Shown here in pieces: positions 5,745 through 13,429 of a stretch of 20,002 nucleotides of DNA (position 1 is its first letter; every line of letters begins with the position of its first letter). Made by a program: the position numbers and the translations under genes. Below the pieces are notes generated by a model that was not told where the DNA came from, searched no databases, and saw only the letters and a list, made by a program, of their open reading frames with translations. Source of the DNA: an uncultured Saprospiraceae bacterium. Lineage in GTDB: Bacteria > Bacteroidota > Bacteroidia > Chitinophagales > Saprospiraceae. The stretch spans positions 1 through 20,002 of the forward strand of contig CALCMV010000439.1 in the NCBI GenBank assembly GCA_937967535.1, given 5' to 3'.

Positions 5745-8702
5745 TTATTTCGGAACTCTTGATGAAACACCATTATTCTCGAACCACAGTGCTTTATCCT
5801 GTCCGTTTACATCACCATTCATATTAAAATCCGGTGAAAGATAATAATCGAAAACACCATTATTCTCAAACCATATCGTCTTATCTGCCCCCGTAATATC
5901 GTAGCTAAGTATATCGGGAATTTGGTCGCCATCACCTGCAAACATCACCCACTCGCCTGTTGGCAATTGCTTTTGTCCAAAACTCGTAGCATCTTTATAA
6001 CTATCGCTGCGTCTGAAATCATACTTGAGTACATTAGCTTGAATATCAAGGGCTTGGGGCGACATAATCCCGATATGATTGCGATGCTCAATGACCACAT
6101 AAAGCGGCACATTGCCCGAAGGTAGCGCACAACGCTCAGGAAAATGAATACTACCATCTCGATTGAGTATAGCGGCGGACATAGCTACTTCGCTGGCTTT
6201 AGCCGTTCCGGTACGAAAGGAAACCAGTACCCAATCAGTTTCTACATCGCCATAATTGCTATTATTCCAGTCTATACCTTCTATACCTGCATAATTCCAG
6301 GGCGCATTGAGATAAGGTTGTCCGGCGGGTGTGGGCGTAGCGAGTTCGCTGACGGGCGTTTGTCCGGGCAATAAGCCGCGTGCATTGAGCATAGTAGTCA
6401 TTTCTCGCAGGGAGGTATCATAACTACCTTCGAGCCAAGTATGCAATTCGGCTTTTATCGGCGCATCACCATTGGCATTGGTCGGGCAGTCTGTACAGTA
6501 ATTGTAGGAAGAACCGTCTATCCTAATACCACCGGCTCCGATTTCAGTAATGGTGACATTCGGATTGCCGGATTTGCTGATAAAACAAAATTCTTGGAGG
6601 GTATACAGACTGTCTCGTATCGGGTTGTTGAAATAGAAGGCTTCATTGCCTATATCAAATTTGACCAAGCCGTCCTCATCGCTAAAGCCGAGTGTGACGC
6701 ATATTTCGCCGCCTGCTGTGATATTGGGAAAAGCCAGATTGAGCGTATCAAGAAAACCGAAAAAATTCGTAGTAGTTCCATCGGGCGCACCATCGGCTCT
6801 TTCGGGATTCACAAAACCAACATTGGAGACATAATTACCATTTTCACTCGTCGAATCGTAGATACAATTGCAAGAAGGGGAGTCATATTTGGGGTCGCTT
6901 GTACTACATGGGCAGTAGCTATACCTAGAACCGTCTACTACAACTGTACCAAGACCAATATCTGTGATAATGACAGTTTGTTCGCCTTCAGAACGTGTTC
7001 TAATGCAAAATTCCTGTGCTTGAAAATCTGCCAAACCACTAAAATTGGGGTAAGTAAATGAGTTATTATTCACACTGAAATTGACAAGGCCATTTGCGTC
7101 TTGGAAGCCAAGCGTGATACAAATTTCCTCTCCGGCAGCCATATAAGGAAAAGACAAGGAGAGAGTATCTTCAAAACCGATAGAACCCGTCGTTCTGCCA
7201 TCGGGCAAACCATCTGCGTATTCTTCTATGCCTCCGACTCTGATTTCTTGACTAAATCGTCCTCCGGCTATCCTCATATTATTCGGACAATTGCAGGCAG
7301 CCGTGCCTATTTGCCCGTCATTGTCAATACAAGGCGCAAAATCATTGAGGTCGCCATTGACATTATTCACGCCGTCAGTATCACAGTCATTGGTAGGTAA
7401 GGCTATCCATGTGCTGCGTTCTACGCCATCAATAATACCATCGGCGGTACAAGGGTCGTTGGGGGCAATATCTTCCAGGTCGCATACGCCGTCATTATCG
7501 CTGTCGGTGGCGAGTTGTCCTTTGCAGTCGCAAGCGGCAGTCCACCTATCATTTTCTGTACAAATGAATCCATCGTCACAAGGCGTACCGATGAGGCGAT
7601 TATCAAAATCGGGGCAATCGTCAATGAGGTCACATGTCTCGTCGCTATCGGCATCGGGCGCACCTGCGAGGCAGTTGCAATCTCGGGGCGCACCTGCATC
7701 AATCCATGTTTGTAGCAAGGCGAGTTCATTGTCGTCAATCTGTCCGCCTACCCGTTGATTCATAGAAGGAATACCGATGGGCGTACCACATCCGTCGTAG
7801 CCGCTAATCGAGATAATATCCGTCAGGGTGGTGCCTGTTAGTATGTTTGTGCCGCATTTATTGCCGCCTTGTATAGTTGCTTCGTAAGTCATCAGACTGA
7901 GTCCTCCGAGCGCATTATTGCCATGACAACCTGTACAGCCATTCTCTCTGAAAATTGCGCTCGCTTCATTCCATCCCAACAAACCATTATCACAATAATC
8001 ATCTGCATTGGCAACATAGCCTTCGGGCTGAGCACAATCCTGAACGGCTGTATCAATATGCCCCAAACCATCGCCATCCGCATCAAGATACCATGTTGTA
8101 GAGCCGGGTCCGTCGCACACACCGCAGTCATCAATCGTACCATAGCAGGCATTGGGGGTGATTTGAAATTGAACTTCTGAAAGAGAGAAGCAGTCCGAAT
8201 CGCCGTAGTTGTTGAACATGACAAACAAAATTCTTCTGACAAAAACATCTTCAAAGCCCGTTGCAAATTGAAAACCTTCGTAATCATCCTGTTCATTGGC
8301 TTTCGGAAGTGAAAGTGTAACAGCATTTTTCACCCAATTCGTACCGTCTTCGGAGTAATCTATATGGAGTAATTTTGCTCCCATATTGCTCTCTCCTGCT
8401 CGGTTGGCATTCCAGATGCGTATGCTGTCGATGCTTTGTGCTTGGTGAAATTCGTACTCTACCCAGTGTTGGGGGGTGAATCTGACGGGACTGGGCGGTA
8501 GTGTTTTTTCGCACGATACCCAGCTTTTATTCCAAAAATTGCCGGAATCTTCGCACTGTGCTATCGCCAAATTTGAGAAGAGAACGAAGCACAAAATTAA
8601 GCGGAAATAATGGGAGAAGATAGATGATAAATACTTTGAAAGTACCTGACATCTTATTTGTTTTTTATTAAAATTATTCAAATGAATATTATTATAAATC
8701 AT
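5745..8702 (-). CDS. large secreted multidomain protein with F5/8-like domain, cytochrome c-type CxxCH motif, calcium-loop repeats and dockerin-like C-terminus
   Basis: Predicted cell-surface or extracellular protein of 985 residues. A hydrophobic signal segment (33-48) ends at AIA|Q after an unusually long 32-residue N-region; no better in-frame ATG exists. Residues about 50-182 resemble an F5/8 type C (discoidin-like) domain. Cys-rich TSP3-like loops such as DADGDGLG (207-214) follow. CTGCH (256-260) is a covalent heme-binding motif, with M314 in IPSMNQRVGG a possible axial ligand. More calcium-loop repeats lie at 345-475 (DSDNDGVCD at 400-408). Two copies of an unnamed module follow (about 478-600 and 623-740), sharing features such as DGLPDGRTT/DGAPDGTTT and ICITLGF/ICVTLGF. 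The last 240 residues match the C-terminus of the M43 protease. The gene lies downstream of DUF1800-DUF1501 on the same strand. Function is not known; heme binding and surface location are inferred from the motifs. Confidence 0.85.
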   Translation of the reverse strand: MIYNNIHLNNFNKKQIRCQVLSKYLSSIFSHYFRLILCFVLFSNLAIAQCEDSGNFWNKSWVSCEKTLPPSPVRFTPQHWVEYEFHQAQSIDSIRIWNANRAGESNMGAKLLHIDYSEDGTNWVKNAVTLSLPKANEQDDYEGFQFATGFEDVFVRRILFVMFNNYGDSDCFSLSEVQFQITPNACYGTIDDCGVCDGPGSTTWYLDADGDGLGHIDTAVQDCAQPEGYVANADDYCDNGLLGWNEASAIFRENGCTGCHGNNALGGLSLMTYEATIQGGNKCGTNILTGTTLTDIISISGYDGCGTPIGIPSMNQRVGGQIDDNELALLQTWIDAGAPRDCNCLAGAPDADSDETCDLIDDCPDFDNRLIGTPCDDGFICTENDRWTAACDCKGQLATDSDNDGVCDLEDIAPNDPCTADGIIDGVERSTWIALPTNDCDTDGVNNVNGDLNDFAPCIDNDGQIGTAACNCPNNMRIAGGRFSQEIRVGGIEEYADGLPDGRTTGSIGFEDTLSLSFPYMAAGEEICITLGFQDANGLVNFSVNNNSFTYPNFSGLADFQAQEFCIRTRSEGEQTVIITDIGLGTVVVDGSRYSYCPCSTSDPKYDSPSCNCIYDSTSENGNYVSNVGFVNPERADGAPDGTTTNFFGFLDTLNLAFPNITAGGEICVTLGFSDEDGLVKFDIGNEAFYFNNPIRDSLYTLQEFCFISKSGNPNVTITEIGAGGIRIDGSSYNYCTDCPTNANGDAPIKAELHTWLEGSYDTSLREMTTMLNARGLLPGQTPVSELATPTPAGQPYLNAPWNYAGIEGIDWNNSNYGDVETDWVLVSFRTGTAKASEVAMSAAILNRDGSIHFPERCALPSGNVPLYVVIEHRNHIGIMSPQALDIQANVLKYDFRRSDSYKDATSFGQKQLPTGEWVMFAGDGDQIPDILSYDITGADKTIWFENNGVFDYYLSPDFNMNGDVNGQDKALWFENNGVSSRVPK

Positions 8703-8941
8703 TGCTATTTTCTTTTAATATTTTTTTGAATTAAATTTTTAATTTAATTATAATTTATTGTTATTTAAATTATTATGAAAATAAATTAGTTTATAAATTA
8801 TTTTATTTTTAATTAAATTAATATTTTTAAAATACAAAAAAAGAAATATAAAAGTGGTGAATCAGGGTGATGGTCGGGCTTTGTATCTGGCTAATTATGA
8901 ATTAATCAATTGAATCATCAATCACCCATCACCCATCACGA
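8703..8941. repeat. AT-rich spacer with a GGGTGATGG inverted repeat
   Basis: The spacer between DUF1501 and the 985-residue gene is nearly pure A/T from 8703 to 8850. GGGTGATGG (8865-8873) is the reverse complement of CCATCACCC (8926-8934), and the right arm lies in a short CCATCAC tandem run. It could form a long-loop hairpin after DUF1501. I found no convincing promoter for the downstream gene here, so co-transcription remains possible. Confidence 0.5.
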
Positions 8942-10339
8942 TTATTCCATAAAACCAATGGGTTGACTACCCGGTGTCCAGAAATTGCCGATATTCGGGA
9001 GAATGTACTCCAAATCGGCACCGGAAGCCCCAAACCAAAGTGCGAGTTCGGCAAAATACTCATCGCATGAGATGGTAGGTATCAATCTGCCATCGCCTGT
9101 ATCAAGCGAATTGCCGAGAAAGAGCTCGGGATATTGCCCGTAGATTTTTTGCCCTTTGACTGCGCCACCCATCACGATTGCATGTCCGCCCCATGCGTGG
9201 TCGGAGCCATTTCCATTGGAGACGAGTTTGCGGGAAAAATCGGAAATAGTAAAGGTCGTTACGTCATTTTCAATACCCAATTCTACGAGTGCATCGTAAA
9301 AGGATTTTAACCCGGCATCAAGTTTACTCATCAAATCGCCGTGTTCCAAAAGAAAATTATCGTGGGTATCGAAGCCGCCCAATTGTACAAAAAATGTTTG
9401 GTTGGTCACATTCAGAAAATCGCGTGCAGCGATGGTACGGGCAACCATATTGAGGCGTTCGGAGAGATCATCTTCTGCAAAAACAGTGGTAAATTGTGTG
9501 CCATTTTGAATAGCAGTGCTAAATTCAAGTGAAGTGTTTTTTGAGCCTGTGACAGAGTTTGCATAAGCGGTTTCGAGAATATTTTGATAACTGATGTCGA
9601 GTAGATTATCAAGTGTTTGGCGTTTGAGGCTTTGATAAAAACCATTGTTGGTGCTACCGTTGATGGCAACACTGCCATTATTTCTTGGTTCGATGGCATA
9701 TTCTTGTATAGTGTTGCCTCTTTGAAAAATATTGGTGCCATCTAAGGAGATATTCATGGAGATGTTTTGGTTGGCATTGTTGGTATAAAGGACATCCGCA
9801 AGTCTGCCGCCCCAACCGAGTGCATTGCGGTCTTGTGGTATGGATGTTTGCCAATGCTTTTGCTGGTCGGAGTGCGAAAACAAGCCAAGCGGGAGGTCTA
9901 TATCTGCATTGAAAGTAGTGAGCGTGGTAGGGGCTATGAGCGCACCGACATTGGCAACAAATGCCAGATTCCCGTTTTCAAACATGCCCTGAATGTTGGG
10001 CATATTGGGATGCAAACCGTATAGTTTGCCATCGGGATTGAGAGTGTTGATGGGGAGGAGTTGCTCTTGTGGAATTTTGAGGTTGGTGCGTACATCGGCG
10101 TATTGTGTATACTCTGATGTGCCGCGTGGCATGAGCATATTGTAACTGTCATTTCCGCCCGAAAGCAGGATGCAAACGAGGGCTTTGTAGCCGTTTTGTG
10201 TGTAAACGGGGGCATTGGCTACTGCTGCGGCATTGAGCAAGCCCATATTCGTAATTCCTGAAAGCAGGGTGGTGGCACCCACAGAAGCACAGCCCAAACC
10301 CAGTGTACTCAGGAAATCTCTTCTATTATATTTAGACAT
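8942..10339 (-). CDS. DUF1501 family protein with twin-arginine signal
   Basis: Exported protein of the DUF1501 family (distantly alkaline phosphatase/sulfatase-like fold), molecular role unknown. The N-terminus carries a twin-arginine signal, NRRDFLSTLGLGCASVGATT (5-24), pointing to export in folded form by Tat. Family hallmarks are present: LSGGNDSYNMLMP (59-71), GLHPNMP (108-114), FSHSDQQKHW (154-163), GWGGRLAD (175-182), GGFDTH (321-326), DFSR (367-370) and SDHAWGGH (379-386). The length of 465 residues is normal for the family. It follows DUF1800 on the same strand after a 100-nt spacer that contains a palindrome and no evident promoter, so the two are probably one transcript. Such DUF1800-DUF1501 pairs are known in several phyla. 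The start at ATG 10339 is fixed by the Tat signal. Confidence 0.92.
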   Translation of the reverse strand: MSKYNRRDFLSTLGLGCASVGATTLLSGITNMGLLNAAAVANAPVYTQNGYKALVCILLSGGNDSYNMLMPRGTSEYTQYADVRTNLKIPQEQLLPINTLNPDGKLYGLHPNMPNIQGMFENGNLAFVANVGALIAPTTLTTFNADIDLPLGLFSHSDQQKHWQTSIPQDRNALGWGGRLADVLYTNNANQNISMNISLDGTNIFQRGNTIQEYAIEPRNNGSVAINGSTNNGFYQSLKRQTLDNLLDISYQNILETAYANSVTGSKNTSLEFSTAIQNGTQFTTVFAEDDLSERLNMVARTIAARDFLNVTNQTFFVQLGGFDTHDNFLLEHGDLMSKLDAGLKSFYDALVELGIENDVTTFTISDFSRKLVSNGNGSDHAWGGHAIVMGGAVKGQKIYGQYPELFLGNSLDTGDGRLIPTISCDEYFAELALWFGASGADLEYILPNIGNFWTPGSQPIGFME

Positions 10340-10359
10340 ATTATTATTGTTTGGAGCAA

Positions 10360-10436
10360 CGAGTGGCGATTAGCGAGTAAGGAATTATAGGCTGTGGTTG
10401 CCTTGCTCGCTACTCGTTAGTCGCTACTCGTCACTC
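10360..10436. repeat. palindrome of GAGTRGCGA units in the DUF1800-DUF1501 spacer
   Basis: The bases at 10360-10382 and 10401-10430 are inverted copies built from CGAGTRGCGA-type units, with a few mismatches and a bulge; a further partial unit extends to 10436. Related GAGT/GCGAG strings occur at 15973-16012 downstream of the OmpA gene. The element sits between two genes that look co-transcribed, so its hairpin would lie inside the operon mRNA. Confidence 0.6.
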
Positions 10437-10439
10437 GTT

Positions 10440-12236
10440 TTATTTGAGAATCGTATAATTAGGGGAAATCATGATGAAATAAAGGGCATCTTCTACGGCT
10501 CTTTCGGGGGTATAGCTAGCTATGCTTGTTTGGTATTGGGTGATGGCATCTTCGATAACGGACTTGGTTTCGGCAGATAATTGCCCTCTGCATAGTAGCA
10601 GATTGAGGCGGTCTAATAATGCCGAAATACCTTGTGTATTGACGATGTCTATTTCGTCGGAAAGGTCAAGCACCGGAATATCTTCGGGATTGTATATCAG
10701 CCCAAGTCCGGTATTGCTGATAAGAGTGCGGTTGGGAAAAGGTCGGGTTTTAGTAGAAGTCTCAATGGTATTGAGATAGTGAATCCCGGTGGTTGCATTG
10801 AGAATTTGAAATTCGGGCGATACCATTTCGTTGGCTTGTACATGTTCACTTTCGGCATAAAAGGGAGAAAAGAAATTGAATACCGAAGGTGCTGCCAGGA
10901 AGGATTGTTGCAAATCATCAACTATGTCAGACTCGTCTCTAAACCAAATTTTTCCCGAAGGTGTAGTAAGGTCAAATGCCAGAAAAAGGTTGGTAAATCT
11001 TTCGATGGGTTGGAGTAATTTTCCGGTTTTGGAGCTATCAATGAAGTCGCAATTACGGGCTTCGGGGTCTGCAAGTATAGCTTTTACAACAGCACCCAAA
11101 TCTCCTCTACCTCCTTGTCCATTATTATTAAACGCATTAGCAACACGATTAACGTATGCAGGAGAAGGGTTGGATTTGACCAATTGCTGAATGAGTCGAA
11201 TACTAATAAAAGGTGCAATATTCGGATGGTTGAACAATAGGTCAATCGCATCATTGATGTCTTCTACGCCCGTTTGTCCCGCAGGCAATATTGAGCCGTC
11301 AATCATTCTTTTTTCGCCTACATCGTGAAAACCATCGTACATGGTCATCGGCACAGTAAAATCCGTAACACCTCTTGATTTGGTGAAAGTAGGTTCAGTA
11401 TCATTAGTAGTTGCACCGGCAGCCAAACCTGTGAAGACTCTTGAAAGTTCTTGTACGTCTTTGATGTCGTAGGTCGGAATAAAATTGCCGTTGGCATCAA
11501 GTTTTTCTGTACCGTCATTGTTTAATTCTAATAGCCCGATAGTAAATAATTGCATGATTTCGCGGGCGTAATTTTCATCAGGAAAGGTACCGAGTGCAAA
11601 ATCTGCCTTTCGATTCTGAAAAGTACTTAAATATACACCCATCGAAACATGAAATGTAACATCATGCAGCATATCACGATAATTGCCAAAAGCCCCCTGA
11701 TATAAAATGTCGTAATAATCAGCATTGCCAAAACCCCTGTTGCTCAGATTACTTGTTGTAGGAGAGATGACCAAAATTTGACTAAGCGCGAAAGCTACTT
11801 TGTGCCTCAAAAAGTCGGGTTGTTTTACCAACATGTCATAGAAAGTATAGCTGAGGTATTCGTTTTTCTCGGTATCATTTTCAGGTGTTATCACAAGCGC
11901 ACTATCGTAAATCATCCGATAAGTTTCGGCATAAGATGAAGGTGGCAAGTCAAACTGTTCGTTGAGCCAAGCGTCTATACCTATTTGATTTACGTATTCG
12001 ATTTGCTCATAATTATAGCCCATCGTAGCTTGTGACAAAAAGCGGGCTGCCCCCACCAAATCAGGTGTGATACCTGTACCATTGACCAAATTGAGGGCAG
12101 AATTGTCAGCATCCTCATCACTCGAAGATACGCTGATACCTACATATTGTCCCGTTCCGAAATGGTCGGGATAGTTCTGTGCCGTTCCCCAATATGGTAG
12201 GCATAAGAATAGTAATAGTTTAAAATAAAATTTCAT
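10440..12236 (-). CDS. DUF1800 family protein, exported
   Basis: Member of the DUF1800 family; biochemical activity is not established. Residues 1-19 are a signal peptide with likely cleavage TA|Q. The family starts with ARFLSQATMG (64-73) and continues with HKVAFALSQILVIS (145-158), PDENYAREIMQLFTIGLLEL (219-238), ELSRVFTGLA (263-272), GFHDVGEK (302-309) and the highly typical stretch from HPNIAPF (337-343) through LVKSNPSP (352-359) and GRGDLGAVVKAIL (376-388). The length of 598 residues fits the family. It precedes DUF1501 on the same strand, the usual order for this pair. The nearest -7-type box (TATTTTTG on the minus strand, 12369 down to 12362) lies about 125 nt upstream inside a repeat element and lacks a good -33 partner. 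Confidence 0.92.
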   Translation of the reverse strand: MKFYFKLLLFLCLPYWGTAQNYPDHFGTGQYVGISVSSSDEDADNSALNLVNGTGITPDLVGAARFLSQATMGYNYEQIEYVNQIGIDAWLNEQFDLPPSSYAETYRMIYDSALVITPENDTEKNEYLSYTFYDMLVKQPDFLRHKVAFALSQILVISPTTSNLSNRGFGNADYYDILYQGAFGNYRDMLHDVTFHVSMGVYLSTFQNRKADFALGTFPDENYAREIMQLFTIGLLELNNDGTEKLDANGNFIPTYDIKDVQELSRVFTGLAAGATTNDTEPTFTKSRGVTDFTVPMTMYDGFHDVGEKRMIDGSILPAGQTGVEDINDAIDLLFNHPNIAPFISIRLIQQLVKSNPSPAYVNRVANAFNNNGQGGRGDLGAVVKAILADPEARNCDFIDSSKTGKLLQPIERFTNLFLAFDLTTPSGKIWFRDESDIVDDLQQSFLAAPSVFNFFSPFYAESEHVQANEMVSPEFQILNATTGIHYLNTIETSTKTRPFPNRTLISNTGLGLIYNPEDIPVLDLSDEIDIVNTQGISALLDRLNLLLCRGQLSAETKSVIEDAITQYQTSIASYTPERAVEDALYFIMISPNYTILK

Positions 12237-12352
12237 ATGATAGAGTAGTTTTTAATTATTTTCCATACATCTGTATTTTGGGCGGTAGGTAATTGGGAAA
12301 TTAGGCTAACGAAAACATAATTTATTATTTTTCAGTATAATAAAAATTGGGT

Positions 12353-12495
12353 GGTGTTCGACAAAAATAGGGTAAATGATTATATGCGAGTTGCAAGGCG
12401 AATACCTTTGTTAAAAGTGGATATTTGAGTATTCAGGCAGCCATTTTTCATAAAAACATTCGCCTTGCAACTGTTCCCTATTTTACTCGAACACC
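12353..12495. repeat. MITE-like inverted repeat with GGTGTTCGA ends
   Basis: The left arm (12353-12403) and right arm (12458-12495) are inverted copies: GGTGTTCGA plus AAAATAGGG at the outer end and GTTGCAAGGCGAAT at the inner end, with extra bases between them on the left side. The loop is 54 nt. The 9-mer TAAAAATTG occurs on both sides, at 12341-12349 and 12498-12506, a possible target duplication a few bases outside the arms. No frame inside. It looks like a small non-autonomous transposable element. Confidence 0.6.
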
Positions 12496-12570
12496 TCTAA
12501 AAATTGTAATGAAATTAATTTGAAATAAAATACAAATTACCACAAGTTGTTGATAGTAAGTACTTTATCT

Positions 12571-12587
12571 TCTCGGCTGAGCCGAGA
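12571..12587. repeat. short perfect palindrome TCTCGGC-TGA-GCCGAGA
   Basis: A 7-bp G/C-rich stem with a TGA loop. No T-run follows on either strand, so it is not an obvious terminator. It abuts the repeat starting at 12588. Confidence 0.5.
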
Positions 12588-12694
12588 CCAGTTACCGAAT
12601 TTCCCAATGTCCAAAGTCTATATATATAATCATTCTCCAAAAACAGCATATGTTTACAACTGGACTTTGGGCATTTTGGAAATTCGGAAACTGG
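12588..12694. repeat. inverted pair of a CCGAATTTCCC...CCAAAGTC repeat
   Basis: The segment 12588-12618 and the reverse complement of 12663-12694 share CCAGTTNCCGAATTTCC and CCAAAGTC at their two ends, with a few differences between. A third, direct copy with an altered left half lies at 12812-12843. GTTTACAAC follows closely in two places (12652-12660 and 12846-12854). Confidence 0.6.
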
Positions 12695-12811
12695 GAAATT
12701 CGGTTTTAAATCGTAAATAATTGATTATCAGTTATTTAAAGTTTATTAAGGTAAAACATATTCAATTAATTTAGCTTTATAGGTATTTGATAAAAAACAA
12801 TTTACCTAATA

Positions 12812-12843
12812 CCAAATTTCCTAATTCCCCAATGTCCAAAGTC
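12812..12843 (+). repeat. third copy of the CCAATGTCCAAAGTC repeat
   Basis: CCCCAATGTCCAAAGTC repeats the inner part of 12588-12618 exactly from CCAATG to AGTC and is preceded by a similar AAATTTCC string. GTTTACAAC follows as in the first copy. This points to a dispersed repeat with a conserved core. Confidence 0.5.
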
Positions 12844-13017
12844 CTGTTTACAACATATCGAAATAAAAATATACAGACTTTTTTTGTGGAATGTTTTAGG
12901 GAGAAAAGGCGGTGGGTAGCTATATTTTGAGGCGTAAAGTATAATTAAAATATTACATACAAAACATACACTTTAATTTTTTGTGACTTGAAAAGAACTA
13001 AGTTGCTGACTTCTTTG

Positions 13018-13025
13018 TATTTTTG
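13018..13025 (+). promoter_or_regulatory. TATTTTTG -7-like box before the branched repeat
   Basis: TATTTTTG matches the Bacteroidota -7 consensus TAnnTTTG. A start about 6 nt downstream would place the first transcribed base just before the outer stem of the element at 13035. No TTG lies at the right distance upstream (candidates leave 12 or 27 nt), and such boxes are expected by chance once or twice in this much A/T-rich DNA. Confidence 0.25.
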
Positions 13026-13034
13026 TTAAAGATA

Positions 13035-13379
13035 TACTGTGATCGGTATAAATTTCGGAAAACTGTAATGACTGCTTTACAGGCTGACCGCGAATACCGT
13101 ACCGACGACTTTAGCCGTCGTGTGAAATAAAAGTATATTTATAAATAATTTTATTTTAATAATTTAAAAATTAAAATAAAATTTATGTGACGGCTAAAGT
13201 CGTCAGTACAGAGTTTCCAGTCAGCCTGTTTAGCTGTCAAGTGGAATAAAAATAAATTTATAAATTATTTTTTTTAAATTTTTTATAAATAAAAATAATA
13301 ATATATTTGACAGCTAAAGCAGTCATTACGGGTTCATTCGGAAAACTGATATTTTCCGAAATTTACTCCGTTCACAGTA
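13035..13379. repeat. 345-nt branched inverted-repeat element, candidate structured RNA or transposable element
   Basis: The outer arms 13035-13062 and 13352-13379 match in 25 of 28 positions. Inside, 13065-13079 pairs perfectly with 13315-13329. The core holds two branches. Branch one closes with 13080-13087/13221-13228 and contains 13099-13119/13189-13209 (20 of 21) and 13147-13160/13170-13183 (14 of 14). Branch two is 13230-13240/13307-13317 (11 of 11). The left halves of the two branches are diverged copies of one unit (TTTAGC, GTC, GTG, AATAAAA, ATTTATAAAT in order). A small extra hairpin, 13337-13345/13352-13360, can compete with the outer arm. No coding frame. It may be a mobile palindromic repeat or a structured RNA in the leader of cca. 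Confidence 0.7.
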
Positions 13380-13388
13380 CAATTACAG

Positions 13389-13418
13389 AAGTTTGAGTTT
13401 GTACTTGAACTTAAACTT
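13389..13418. repeat. hairpin just upstream of cca
   Basis: AAGTTTGAGTT (13389-13399) pairs with AACTTAAACTT (13408-13418) with one G/T mismatch and an 8-nt loop, ending 11 nt before the cca ATG. The sequence resembles the inner arm of the 5580-5649 repeat. It could affect ribosome access or simply be a copy of the same simple repeat. Confidence 0.45.
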
Positions 13419-13429
13419 AAATTCATTCC

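Larger units (their letters stand above)
12237..13429. other. 1.2-kb gene-free region with several palindromic elements
   Basis: This gap separates the divergent DUF1800 (-) and cca (+) genes. I see no open frame of note on either strand. It contains an inverted repeat at 12353-12495, a small palindrome at 12571-12587, a repeat family at 12588-12694 and 12812-12843, a long branched inverted repeat at 13035-13379 and a short hairpin at 13389-13418, each listed separately. The rest is A/T rich without recognisable signals. Confidence 0.7.

Noticed and set aside
6441..7061. 206-residue plus-strand frame opposite the 985-residue protein
   Set aside because: Antisense to the duplicated module region, without motifs or signals of its own.
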